Positions 5,489 to 14,712 are shown, numbered from the stretch's first letter. The stretch: DNA of 15,361 nt from Davidsoniella eucalypti (GCA_004009845.1 RMBW01000285.1:1-15361); one strand, 5' to 3'. The notes: generated from the sequence alone by a model not told the origin. Numbers and translations are program-made.

Positions 5489-7760
5489 ATGGTTCGTGAC
5501 GTCGGGTCCCTTCCGGGCAAATTGACGGCGGCCGCCGACGTAGCCGATTCCGAGAAAAGGGGATCGATGACCTTCTTCAGCTCGTCGTCAACCGACTCGC
5601 CTGTTGTCCTCACTGACAACGAGAGCTCGAACCAGGACCATACGCACCGCAAGCTGAGGTCTCGCCATATCCAGTTGATTGGTAAGTGTTTTCCACTTCT
5701 ATTGTCCCCCCTAGCAGCTCTTCCCTCTTGTCAATACGCCCTTCCAACATATCTACCATCCCCACCCTTTCTCTGCAGTCTTCCATTGTTCTTCTTGCCT
5801 TCTTCCCTGTAGCACAGCCATTGCCCCACGGTCGATCTTCCATATCGCTTCCATTCCCTTGGAATATCCGCTGTGTCCCTCAAAGCAACCTCCCGCCCTA
5901 TATTATTAGATTGATTGACTAACATGCTTCTTCTCATGCAGGCATTGGTGGTACCATTGGAACCGCCCTCTACGTAAGTATAAGTAACGGGTTGCTAATA
6001 GCCAGCTAGCCACACGGCTAGATGGTTACATATATCCTTTGATGTTCCTTCTGCCCTGTCCGACATATCGTTGTAGCCTACCAGTTCGCTTACCATTTTG
6101 TCTGTCATCTTATAGGTTCAAATAGGCAAAGGTCTCATTGCGGGTGGCCCCGCCTCCCTCTTGATTGCCTTTTCAATCTGGTGTACTATTATCCTTGCAG
6201 TCACCACTTCCATGGCTGAGATGGTCACATACCTGCCCATCTCATCGCCTTTCATCACGTTTGCCGGTCGCTACATTGATGAGGCCTTTGGTTTTGCTGC
6301 TGGTTGGAACTTCTTCATCTTCGAAGCTGCCATGGTTCCGTTTGAAATCGTCGCCTGCAATGTCATCATCCAGTATTGGACTGAAGCCATTCCTACTGGA
6401 GTGATTATTGCCATCATCGTCGTTCTCTATGGAGTCATCAACCTCCTGGCTGTCAAGTGGTATGGTGAAGTCGAATTCTGGGCCGCCCTGGGTAAGATGA
6501 TTTTGATCATTGCTCTCATCATCTTCACCTTCATCGTCATGCTGGGTGGAAATCCTCTTGGTGATCGGTTCGGTTTCCGCTACTGGAAAGATCCTGGTGC
6601 CTTCACCACGATATACTACCCAGGCAAGTTGGGGTACTTCCTTGGTTTCATGCAGTGCCTGATTCAGGCCTCTTTCATCATTGCTGGTCCCGACTACGTT
6701 TCCATGGCAGCTGGAGAGACGATCAACCCTCGTCAAGTCTTGCCCAAGGCCTACAACGCCGTCTTCTATCGTCTAACTGTCTTCTTCATCCTGGGTGCAC
6801 TGTGTGTTGGAATCCTACTTCCCTACGACGATCAGACCCTTATCGATGCGTTCCTCAACGACAAGCCAGGTGCCGCGGCTTCCCCGTAAGTTCTTCCAAG
6901 TCTCTATCGAATTAGATTAGGCTCTCTTGTATTTTACTAACACATACCAATAGCTATGTCGTTGCCATGGCTCGCCTCAAGATTGGAGTTCTGCCCCACA
7001 TCATCAACGCACTTGTGCTCACAGCTGCGTTCGTAAGTTCCACCTCTCTATAGATGTCACACACATGTCATATCCCTTGTCTTCTCTCCCTTTTTTTATC
7101 TCTTCAAAATATAGTCAACTAACCACATTCATTTCACAGAGTGCCGGAAACAGTTACGTATACTGTGCTTCCCGTTCTCTTCTTGGTCTAGCTCTAGAAA
7201 GAAAGGCGCCGCGCTTCTTCGTCACTTGCAACAAAGACGGAGTGCCATACTACTGTACTGCTGCCGTTTTGGCTGTTGCTTTCCTGAGTTTCCTTCAGCT
7301 CAGCTCTAGCTCGGCCAAGGTCCTTACATGGTTTGTGTCTCTGGTCACTGCGTCGCAGCTGATGAACTTTGCAGTGATGAGCGCGGCATACCTCGCCTTT
7401 TTTTACGCCTGCAAGACGCAGGGTGTCGACCGGAATACCCTACCGTACACCAGTGCTTTCCAGCCCTTTGCCGCCTGGTACTCCCTAGTCGGTACGATCA
7501 TCATGACGTTTGTTGGTGGCTACGCCGTCTTTCTCCCCGGTCACTGGAGTGTCACGACGTTTCTGTTTTCGTACACCATGGTCGGTGTCTTCCCGGTCAT
7601 GTTTATCGTGTACAAAATCGTCAAGCGGACAACTTGGCGCCGCCCAGAGGAAGTCGATCTGTTCACTGGTGTTCGGGAAATCGAGGAGTACGAGAACAGT
7701 TATGTTCCGGAGACAAACCTTGGCCTCTACGATCGTGTGCTTGATCGCATATTCGGGTAA
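5489..7760 (+). CDS. Amino-acid permease (APC superfamily, YAT family, AGP2-like)
   Basis: A plasma-membrane, proton-coupled amino-acid transporter by family. Exons: 5489-5681, 5942-5973, 6116-6885, 6954-7032, 7140-7760. They total 1695 nt, 564 residues, the usual size for fungal YAT permeases. The start ATG lies in an excellent context (CCACCATGG). Residues 1-62 are a hydrophilic, Ser/Asp-rich cytosolic tail. Residues 65-75 (GIGGTIGTALY) are the unwound helix-1 substrate-binding motif, followed by about 11 further hydrophobic segments. Family landmarks include PFITFAGRYIDEA, GWNFFIFEA, GGNPLGDRFGFRYW, AGPDYVSMAAGE and SAGNSYVYCASRSL. The C-terminal tail has the acidic EIEEYE stretch and ends in LDRIFG. 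The form GTALYVQIGKG in helix 1 resembles the AGP2 branch. In yeast that branch is linked to carnitine, polyamine and amino-acid uptake, so substrate cannot be assigned. The frame is intact across all junctions. Confidence 0.93.
5682..5941 (+). other. Permease intron 1 (260 nt)
   Basis: GTAAGT donor, CTAAC branch site at 5919-5923 and a CAG acceptor 18 bases later. It splits a glycine codon (phase 1). It is long for a filamentous-fungal intron and pyrimidine-rich. Confidence 0.9.
5974..6115 (+). other. Permease intron 2 (142 nt)
   Basis: GTAAGT donor and TAG acceptor, phase 0. The branch site is less clear than in the other introns; CTTAC around 6089-6093 is a candidate. Splicing joins ALY to VQIGKG and restores the conserved helix-1 motif. 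Confidence 0.88.
6886..6953 (+). other. Permease intron 3 (68 nt)
   Basis: GTAAGT donor, ACTAACA branch site about 15 bases before the TAG acceptor, phase 2. Joining restores AASPYVVAMARL, a conserved permease segment. Confidence 0.92.
7033..7139 (+). other. Permease intron 4 (107 nt)
   Basis: GTAAGT donor, CTAAC branch site and CAG acceptor, phase 0. Joining gives TAAFSAGNSYVYCASRSL, the family signature. The intron happens to stay open in the downstream frame, so an unspliced reading would look like an extended exon. Confidence 0.9.
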
Positions 7761-7820
7761 TGGTGGAAGGTGTTCACTGGCGTTCGGGAAATCGAGTATG
7801 TTCGGGTGATGATGGAAGGT
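7661..7820 (+). repeat. Local duplication of the permease tail coding sequence
   Basis: Bases 7661-7685 in the last exon are repeated at 7772-7796 after the stop with one mismatch, at an offset of 111 bases, so the reading frame is kept. A second repeat, TTCGGGTAATGGTGGAAGGT (7753-7772), spans the stop codon and recurs at 7801-7820 with two mismatches. The frame beyond the TAA stays open for 41 codons, to a TAA at 7884-7886, and again encodes FTGVREIE. Confidence 0.85.
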
Positions 7821-8063
7821 AATGGCTGTTTTGTTGTTAGACGAGTACATATTTGGGATTGGTCTGTATCTTTCTATACAGCATAAGTATATTGAATACT
7901 TTGTTGTGGCATGCCTTACGGCTCACGTTTGTTTTTTTGGGATCCGATTTGGATTCAGTTTGCTTCATGGACTTTGTTTTTATTGCTACATTCAGATGAT
8001 TGTTGGAACAAAATGTCCTACAAAATGATGTCTCTTTTGTGGGATTATAAATTCCTTTATATA

Positions 8064-8073
8064 AATAAATAAA
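8064..8073 (+). terminator. Candidate polyadenylation signal
   Basis: Two overlapping AATAAA hexamers in an AT-rich stretch about 300 bases after the permease stop. Fungal 3' ends are loosely defined, so this is only a possible 3' end of that transcript. Confidence 0.3.
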
Positions 8074-8530
8074 ATCTTAAAACCTAAGTCAAAAACAGGC
8101 ACTAATAAACAGACTTCAATTCTGATCGAAGACGAGGAGGGAGGAAACGCCCATATAATTGGACCCGACGTCACCCGTGACTCTCAAGTCTTGGCTAACT
8201 ATCTGGCAATGTTACACTTGTCGACTGGAATTATGTGGGTGATTAAGCCTCAGGCCAACCCTGCTGCAGGGCCTGTTATCTTTGCTCGTGTCAAGAAACA
8301 GCCTCTTGGAATGGTGGTGTCAATGTCTCCCAGTGCCAAAAAACTCAAGATAGTAGAAAAGCTTCACGAGCCGTGGGGGGGGCGCAGTTACTCAAGTTAT
8401 TCTTTCAAAATCAAAACATATGCCTACCGCTTCTGCAGGAAGAAGCATTTTTGAGCCAAGTTTTTAATGAAAAGGAGCGGGTTAGTCCTGCTTTAAAAAC
8501 GACTTTGATAGAACAGAAAGTTAGTCAACG
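8065..8530 (+). pseudogene. Relic of a Zn2Cys6-type fungal transcription factor (middle part)
   Basis: The frame open from 8065 encodes a segment with TRDSQVLANYLAML, GPVIFARVKKQPLGM and SPSAKKLKIVEKLHEPWG. This resembles the linker before the fungal-specific transcription factor domain (PF04082 type) of Zn2Cys6 regulators. At a G8 run (8375-8382) the homology moves to another frame, which continues LLKLFFQNQNICLPLLQEEAF and EKERVSPAL, the start of that domain. Similarity fades around 8510-8530 and the frame stops at 8576. No Zn2Cys6 DNA-binding cluster and no remaining domain are seen nearby. I infer a truncated pseudogene broken by a homopolymer frameshift. Identification is by pattern memory, without a database search. 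Confidence 0.55.
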
Positions 8531-8855
8531 GGGTTTGCGGGTTTTCGTACTGGTGCTGTGTCAGGAACGAATCTAGCATACGACTGAGAACAAGGACCTG
8601 CTAAAGTTGTTTGTGTCACAGTAGTAGTTTCTTCTTCCTATCCCCCCACTCTACCCCCGGCACTACTAGTTTATTTACGGTAGATGTAAAAACGAGACAG
8701 CGATCACTCTATACGCAGGATCAAACTCCAATTCAAGGAAGGAGACTAACAATAGTTTGACTAACTACATTATAGAATTACATTTTTTACACTCCCGATT
8801 CTTGACGTTGGACGAGCTATCGGGAGCTTCACTAGAGTTCTATTTGCACCCCTGA
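8531..8855. other. No recognisable gene between the two transcription-factor relics
   Basis: A short open stretch at about 8780-8890 reads plausibly (TLPILDVGRAIGSF) but matches no family I know. It may be eroded sequence of either neighbouring relic. Confidence 0.5.
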
Positions 8856-9314
8856 CTAGTATCGAGCAGCCGACCACCAGGCAAGACTTGGCCAGTGGAA
8901 GCCATCATCTGTTCAGAACCACCTAAAGACAAACTCCGAAGCCATATTCAGATACTAGAAAACATATTCCGGCTGTCGTTCGAAATCTATGTTCTTCGCG
9001 CACTACATTGCCGTGAACTTCCATCCAGCCAAGAAAACCCCGATCTTAAGCTGAGTGGGAATATTGTCCGAATACAAGAGCTGCTCAGTCAGTTAGATCT
9101 CGAGGCGCCGGGAAGCCATACAGTGGTATGGCCGCTATTTATTACCGCAGCAGAGGCGCAAAAGGCCGAAAATCGGGAATACTTTATGGGCATTCTCAAG
9201 CTCATTGGAGATGCAACAGGGTACCAGAATGTATGTTGTGGGATCAAAGATTTACCAAGGCTGGATAGGGAACGGTGGTCGAACTTACATTTGGTTGGCA
9301 CGATCATCATGTAG
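8856..9314 (+). pseudogene. C-terminal half of a fungal transcription factor domain (PF11951 type)
   Basis: The open frame reads through a helix-rich segment (HIQILENIFRLSFEIYVLRAL) to the hallmark HTVVWPLFITAAEA, then REYFMGILKLIGDATGYQN, and ends at a stop just after LVGTIIM. This is the order seen at the C-terminus of fungal-specific transcription factor domain proteins (PF11951, Fungal_trans_2), and the stop falls where such proteins normally end. There is no start codon in a plausible context and no N-terminal half upstream. The missing half of such a domain lies next door at 9365-9799 on the opposite strand. I infer a gene fragment separated by inversion. Confidence 0.65.
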
Positions 9315-9364
9315 ATGCTGTGGATCGTGTATTCCTCAATAAGACACTGTAATTGTTTGTTTTG

Positions 9365-9799
9365 TTATAAAGCTTGGCATATCAAACTACCGAAGTGATC
9401 GACATGCTCACCGGGCATCTGTGATATATAGGTGGGGAAGTCCGCATCATTGTAAAACAAAACATGGTGTATAACCTTCTATGTAGAAATGTCATGTCTA
9501 TGCCCAGTCACTAGATCACCCACAAGCAATAGCAACAGAATGGTCCAGTCGGACACGTTCATAAGCGGGTTTTCCACTGAATTTTGGCGCACGGTTCTTA
9601 TGATTTCGTCCCGGCTCTTTTCCGCTGGCTCGCGAAGTTCCGGTCGTGCAGATGAGAGGTGAAAGGCAGCAACGATGCACACAGCACGCCGGACCATCAG
9701 GTCGTGATAAACCAGAGGAAGAATTTCAAATCGATAGCCATTGGCCTCGTCATCATACATGACCATAACTAGCGACACATAGTTTGAAACTACAAACCG
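9365..9799 (-). pseudogene. N-terminal half of a fungal transcription factor domain (PF11951 type), inverted relative to its C half
   Basis: The minus-strand frame from 9799 reads VSNYVSLVMVMYDDEANGYR, then FEILPLVYHDLMVRRAVCI, VAAFHLSSARPELR and SDWTILLLLLVGDLVTGHRH. This is the characteristic first half of a PF11951 domain. A TAG at 9481-9479 interrupts it, but the same frame stays open for 37 more codons with plausible content (VIHHVLFYNDADFPTYIS). Upstream, past 9800, the sequence turns AT-rich and no Zn2Cys6 cluster is seen. It stops just where the plus-strand relic at 8856-9314 picks up in domain order. It is a pseudogene fragment. Confidence 0.65.
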
Positions 9800-10534
9800 T
9801 TAGTTAGATAGTACTTACAAAATAAATTTCAAAGAATGAATAATTTATCGTAGTGATCTTTGAGCAAGCTCAACATATAAAAAGTAATTACCAACTGAAG
9901 AGAAACAAAACTGTCTCAAACATTCATGCCATGATGATTCACAAAGTAAATAGAAGTTTTAATTGGATTTACAGAGAGATTAGGCTATCAGTTAAATGTC
10001 ATTATTTATCAAAGGCTAACATAGTATTGGCCAACAAAATCAGATTATCAGATTATCTAGATTTGGCACGCATCTCTTAACTTCTTAATTGTTGGCCTTT
10101 CGCAGCACTGAGAAACTCCGTCTCGCCAAAGGAAGTAAAGATAACTATATATTACATTTCTTGTAACTAGTTAGTCAACCACAGAAAAAAGCGACGTAAT
10201 CCTTGTCCACCTAAATTCGTTGATTTAAATGAACTTCGTTTACTAACTTGGGCAGATACTGCAAGACCAAGTTTTTTTAATATTTTTTAATTCATTTATC
10301 CTATGGAGCTATAGAGCTATGAAGATAAGACCAAGTTTTAATCTAACGTAAAGTTGTATTATCCCAAAAAGAGAATTGAGACTTATACACAACAATATAA
10401 GCAGGGAAAAGCCCGACACTAAAGCCTCGAATTAAGTAGACATAGTTAACTTCGAGCTTCCACATCGCAAATATGATGATATCGTTTCCTACGAACTAGG
10501 TCTGTTTTGTTGACTCTGGCATCTCATTACATAT

Positions 10535-10666
10535 ATGTCCCCTAAGCACCAAAAATGCCCTCAAGCCTTATTTCATTGGCTACTATTGAGGTATCAGGAC
10601 TTTGGCAGAAAACGAAAATTAGAAGTCGAAGATTATAGAGAATTAGTAATCAAGACAGATGCCTGA
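10535..10666 (+). other. Short ORF, possible ABCC-transporter relic
   Basis: A 43-residue frame starting MSPKHQKC and containing ALFHWLLLRYQDFGRKRKLE and VEDYRELVIKTDA. The pattern of a hydrophobic stretch, then G-x-R-K-x-L-x-x-x-D, recalls the segment before the first membrane domain of ABCC (MRP-type) transporters. Nothing before or after extends it, so this is a weak suggestion only. Confidence 0.2.
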
Positions 10667-11010
10667 GTAATGCTCAGCCTTGAAAAGCCGCCTATGTTCC
10701 AAGTTTAGAACATAAATAACTCACCATCTCTAGAACTGTATAGTAGTCGTGAAGCGGTAGTTAAGAAAAATGTGATGACAAGCCTGCTATAAGAGATTCT
10801 AGTAGGATTACATAAATGATCCAATTCATCTACCGAGCACAATCTTGACAAACAACTTCTCGAGAAGGCCCAAGTAATAATGGCCACAGCTCCAAGCAGA
10901 CAGTGACTAGCCGGACTAGTTTCATCTGTGTACTTTCTTTTCTGGCACTGTGGATTCCGACAGGAATTTCTTGAGTTTAGTTTTGGCAAGTCCGGAAGGT
11001 CTCTCTAGGC

Positions 11011-11030
11011 ATATATATATATATATATAT
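11011..11030. repeat. (AT)10 microsatellite
   Basis: Ten perfect AT repeats. Confidence 0.95.
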
Positions 11031-11472
11031 CTCAACATATGGTTTTAAGGGTGGCCTCCTCGAAATCTACTTGAAGATTGGTCCTTGCTACTTTCCATTG
11101 TGAAAAATCCATTAAGTTAGTTGGTCAACTTCAAATATTGATCTGTAACAGGAATTGATGCAGTGTCAATATACATTTGGATGCTCAGAACAATACTGTG
11201 AGATGATGTAGGCGATGAAAGGGTAGTTCTAGTGTCTAGTCCCGTTGCCTGGGGATGAGAATTCTCTGTGCCTCTGAAGATGGTTACACTCATTGACCGA
11301 AGAAAAATTGTCAAGAAGGTAGATACAAAGATACAACTTGCAACAATGGGCATTGAGGTCTTGCAGAAAGTGTATTTTTGTCACAATTGTGCATAATCCA
11401 CAAGAAGATTCTAGAGAGTTTCAAGAGCGGTTGCCGGATTAATGGCAGCTTTACTAGTGCTATGAGAACCTC

Positions 11473-11517
11473 CAAACATACCGAGTACATCAAGAAGAAC
11501 GATGCACTGGCCATACT
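11473..11517 (-). repeat. 45-bp inverted repeat, left copy
   Basis: The reverse complement of this segment matches 12215-12259 at 43 of 45 positions. It would be the left terminal repeat if the 787-bp interval is a small transposon. Read on the minus strand it encodes SMASASFFLMYSVCL. Confidence 0.85.
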
Positions 11518-11822
11518 GTCTCTATAATTTCTAGCTTCCAATACAAGTTATCAGCTACATCTGAAGCATGGATGCTCTATGCATGGAGTTCGAGATCTAT
11601 CCACCATAGATCGAGCCCTTTTCACTCACATATATTCTAGAAACTACATGATATTACATTTGCTAGGACAATAGAGAAATTAAATTGTGAGAAAGAATAG
11701 AATTATAATGATTACCTGGATCACAATGTGGAGATGGGGACGAGTTGAAGTGGAATCATAATCATCAACTAAAATGGGAATCATGGCATTCGAGGTGTAT
11801 CTTTTTTATTTTATGTCTCATG

Positions 11823-11848
11823 TTATTTGTATTGATTATTTGTATTGA
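11823..11848. repeat. Perfect 13-bp tandem duplication
   Basis: TTATTTGTATTGA occurs twice in direct succession. Confidence 0.9.
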
Positions 11849-11890
11849 TACTAGGTATTGTATGACTAAAACATGATATCTGCCTACGTT

Positions 11891-12043
11891 ATGTATAAAT
11901 GCTATTATTGTGGCCCGGAAGCTGAACTAACAAATGAAGATATGATTCTGGCATCAGCTATGAAAGAAGATGCCCAAGAGAAGAAGATTGCCTTTTCTAC
12001 ACTGTATAGGGCAATTATAAACAATATTTATCCTGTGAAATGA
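11891..12043 (+). other. Short ORF of unknown origin inside the inverted repeat
   Basis: A 50-residue frame from ATG to TGA. It begins MYKCYYCGPEAEL and continues with a charged helical stretch (MKEDAQEKKIAFSTLYRAI). The composition looks more like protein than its AT-rich surroundings, and the helical part is faintly like Gag proteins of copia elements. I cannot identify it. Confidence 0.2.
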
Positions 12044-12214
12044 TGACTGTTTTTGAAGTATATAGTTATGGATGAAAATTCCTAACTTTGTAAGCAGTTT
12101 CAACCCGAGTCTATTGCCTAAGTCTTGAATGCCATATCCATGAGCTAAAATCTTTGATGCAAAGGATGCAGTGATAACAAAGATTACAAAGGTTTTAGAA
12201 TGGCAAAAACGTTG

Positions 12215-12259
12215 AGTATGGCTAGTGCATCATTCTTCTTGATGTACTCGGTATGTTTG
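12215..12259 (+). repeat. 45-bp inverted repeat, right copy
   Basis: Partner of 11473-11517. The two differences are both transitions and both at third codon positions of the shared frame (GCC/GCT and TCG/TCA), so the encoded 15 residues are identical. The match ends just after GTATGT, which could also be an intron donor. Confidence 0.85.
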
Positions 12260-13643
12260 TCAATGCTATCCGTCAACTACTTTCCTCGGCGATAGTAGAG
12301 AGCAACACCGAAATACTTATCTACCAGACATAGAACTAAAGCTGAATCTGATATAGACACACTAAGCTCAGTGGTAGTTCTCGTATGTTTTTAATAACGT
12401 TAAGTATTTTGTTTCATTGATAATTGACGACTTACGTTTCATTGCAAGCGTCGAGAGACTATATAGACATTTATTGAGCTAAACGAACGTATGTCCATCA
12501 GGCGTTATTGTGTGGCCGTAGTTCACCTTAGAGCTTTATAAATATTGTTTATTTCGCTTGTATATGGCTGCTCTGTATGCCGGTATCACACATTATTAAG
12601 ACAATACTGGAGAAAATCAGAGTACATATATAATGATAGATATAGCGATTATGAACTGAGTTGCTCTTGGAACTAACATATCACTGTAGTTGTATATACA
12701 ATCCTCTTCTCTTTACTCCTCAGTTAAAACAATGGTATAGCCACCTTTATATAGAATACTATGCTACCTTGTATTGGTGAATTTGCAAAGGTATCTAACA
12801 GTGTGGCTTCAATCTTAGAAGTTCGAAAGTTTCGTTGTGCATTTGATACAATATTGATCTGTATACCAGCAGTAGACAATATTAGTATCATTATGTATCA
12901 TAACCTTTCATGTTCTACCAACTGCAAAAATGTCCACCTTGAACATTAAGAGGCACTATAGAATAATACGACTTGTATTCACTATGCCAGTACTCATAGC
13001 TAGCTACATACCCTACTATAAAAGACTGTATATGGCTGGGGATAGTTTGACTTCTCTCAATCCCTCATCCTCCAATTTCAATTATAAACAACCCACGGCT
13101 TGAGAAAATGGGTTTTAGGTCATTTGATCATGATGATTTATAAACCGGGGGCAAACTAAACAGACACTCCTGCCACAGAACAAATGAACAAACTACAGAA
13201 TCATTACATATTGGTAATCAAATGAGAAAGGGGCCATTTTGTCACAGCTAACCAAAAGATATCTTGATATCGGTAATAACAGTTCAGCTTGTTTCAGCTC
13301 TTAGCTTTGGATCCTTTCTCTTTTTCATGTTAGAAAAAGAGTTTAAGTCTACTTGGGGATTTCAAAAAAGCTCAATTATATTCAAATACCGCAATTGACT
13401 AGATAAATCAAGTATATTCTACAAGCGGGATTCAAATACATCATAATTTTCTATAATCTGAGTACTAATTGGTATAAATGTCTCTGGAATTTTCTATATT
13501 GTCATCATGGTTATGCCGTTTATCAGGGTTGGGTCTTCACACTGAGCTCACCGCTACGGTAATTCTGTGTATTTATCAAGGTTGAAACTATAATTCCTAA
13601 TCATCAAATTATAGCCCCTTCGGTCTTATCATCTCTATCCTAA

Positions 13644-13645
13644 TA
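13644..13645. repeat. TA flank of the pogo-like element, left
   Basis: TA directly before the left terminal repeat, as expected for the TA-targeting Tc1/mariner/pogo superfamily. A TA is also present at 14748-14749 on the right. Confidence 0.6.
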
Positions 13646-13677
13646 ACGTACTTCACCACTTCGCGGGCCACTTTTCC
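13646..13677 (+). repeat. Left terminal inverted repeat (32 bp)
   Basis: Starts ACGTACTTCACC and matches the reverse complement of 14713-14744 at all 32 positions. Confidence 0.95.
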
Positions 13678-13745
13678 CCGCCACCACCACTCCAACTTCA
13701 AGACGCATTTACTTACGCACTTACGATGCCAAACCTTCTCCTCAA

Positions 13746-14654
13746 ATGTCAAATCATTCTTGTGATCGAAGCAAAGAGAACGACGCTGCGATTGAGTATT
13801 TGAAAGCTCACAAAGCTATTCGATGTCCCACGAACGACGCTCCAGTACAGAATAGCTGGAAGAGCCTTTGATGATGCCGATAGAACCCACGGCTTGCCGA
13901 TTTTGACCCCGAGTGAAGAGGAGTCGATTGTTCAATATATCTTCCAGCTAGATGCAAGAGGGTTTTCCCCCTGGAGGGTTGACGTGAAAGATATGGCCAA
14001 TCGTTTTCTCGAGATACGCGGCCTTCAACTCATCGGAACCGACCGCTTTGTTGCACGACAACCAGAGCTCTGTACGCGTTTCTCTCACATTTACGACTAC
14101 CAAAGGGCCTTGCAAGAAGATACCCATGTGTTGGACTCGTGGTTCCGTGGTTCCGTTTGGTCACCAACATGCGTGCGAAGTACGCTATCTAGGACTGCGA
14201 TTTCCACAACTTCGACGAGACGGGCTTTGGAGGCCATTTCACAGTCGACTCTCATCAAGGATCGAGTGACCAAGCATCAAGGAAGCTCTCCAACACCGAA
14301 TTTAGCCTGTTGACCAATTGGCCAAGGCTACGGTAGCTGTTAACCACCAGCGTACACTTTTTGTCCAGTGAGGTCAAGGCACTTCGAGAGGCTAACGAAG
14401 CCCTCTCGAAACGCCGTCGGGCCAAAAGAACCCGATTACAGGATTCGGGACCTCTTATCAGTGAGGAAGCCAGCCAGCTTTTGGTGGAGAAGGGCGTTGT
14501 TGAGCAGGAAGGACGAGACAAAGGTGCGGGGGAGGGGTCGTCAATACGGCGCAAAACGAGCACGCGGCACTGTGGCATCTGTCGTAAGGCCGGCCACAAT
14601 GCAATGACCTGCCCAGAGGCGATAGATGCAAGTAGTTCATCGGATTCCGAGTAG
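13746..14654 (+). pseudogene. Pogo/Fot1-type transposase, broken and internally deleted
   Basis: Translation could begin at ATG 13746 (MSNHSCDRSKENDAAIEYLK), a psq-type helix-turn-helix. A frameshift near 13815-13830 moves homology to the frame with VPRTTLQYRIAGRAF and then the Tc5/CENP-B-like second helix-turn-helix (LTPSEEESIVQYI ... DYQRALQED). An 8-bp tandem duplication (GGTTCCGT, 14141-14156) causes another frameshift, and a TAG lies at 14190-14192. The first catalytic aspartate survives in DFHNFDETGF (about 14198-14227). The sequence then jumps to the C-terminal part, STLIKDRVTKHQGSSPTP, so the other catalytic residues are deleted, with the junction near 14230-14240. The coding remnant ends with the knuckle-bearing tail. 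It cannot make an active enzyme. Confidence 0.88.
14361..14654 (+). pseudogene. C-terminal tail of the transposase with a CCHC zinc knuckle
   Basis: The longest clean stretch of the remnant. It has a basic, coiled-coil-like segment (ALREANEALSKRRRAKRTRL), then CGICRKAGHNAMTC, a perfect C-x2-C-x4-H-x4-C knuckle, and an acidic/serine end. Such knuckles are common at the C-terminus of fungal pogo transposases. There is no ATG in a sensible place, so it is part of the broken transposase rather than a separate gene. Confidence 0.75.
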
Positions 14655-14712
14655 AAGTAATTGATTTGACCACTTTTTCGTGGAGTTATGAGGGTTGCAA
14701 GTTAGGTAGTCT

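Larger units (their letters stand above)
9800..13645. other. Long AT-rich region without a convincing gene
   Basis: Almost 4 kb in which no frame exceeds about 95 codons and none gives a clear family match on either strand. It holds an (AT)10 tract, a perfect 13-bp tandem duplication, a 45-bp inverted repeat bounding 787 bp and a few very short frames. The look is that of decayed genes and transposon remnants. Confidence 0.6.

Noticed and set aside
6242..6736. 164-codon open frame on the minus strand inside the permease
   Set aside because: It is antisense to exon 3, where codon bias of the true gene keeps the opposite frame open; its translation is an acidic, Asn/Asp-rich string with no family features.
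7485..7850. 121-codon minus-strand frame at the permease 3' end
   Set aside because: Antisense shadow of the last exon and the duplicated tail; no recognisable protein.
8550..8680. TGTCAGGAACG sequence resembling the start of a gypsy-type LTR
   Set aside because: I could find neither a matching CA end nor a flanking duplication, so a solo LTR is not supported.
9853..10080. 75-codon plus-strand frame
   Set aside because: Starts without an ATG in good context, is rich in Lys/Asn/Ile as expected by chance in AT-rich DNA, and lacks any recognised motif.
12761..12949. 62-codon plus-strand frame
   Set aside because: AT-rich setting, no domain-like pattern and no splice extension; chance length in this composition.
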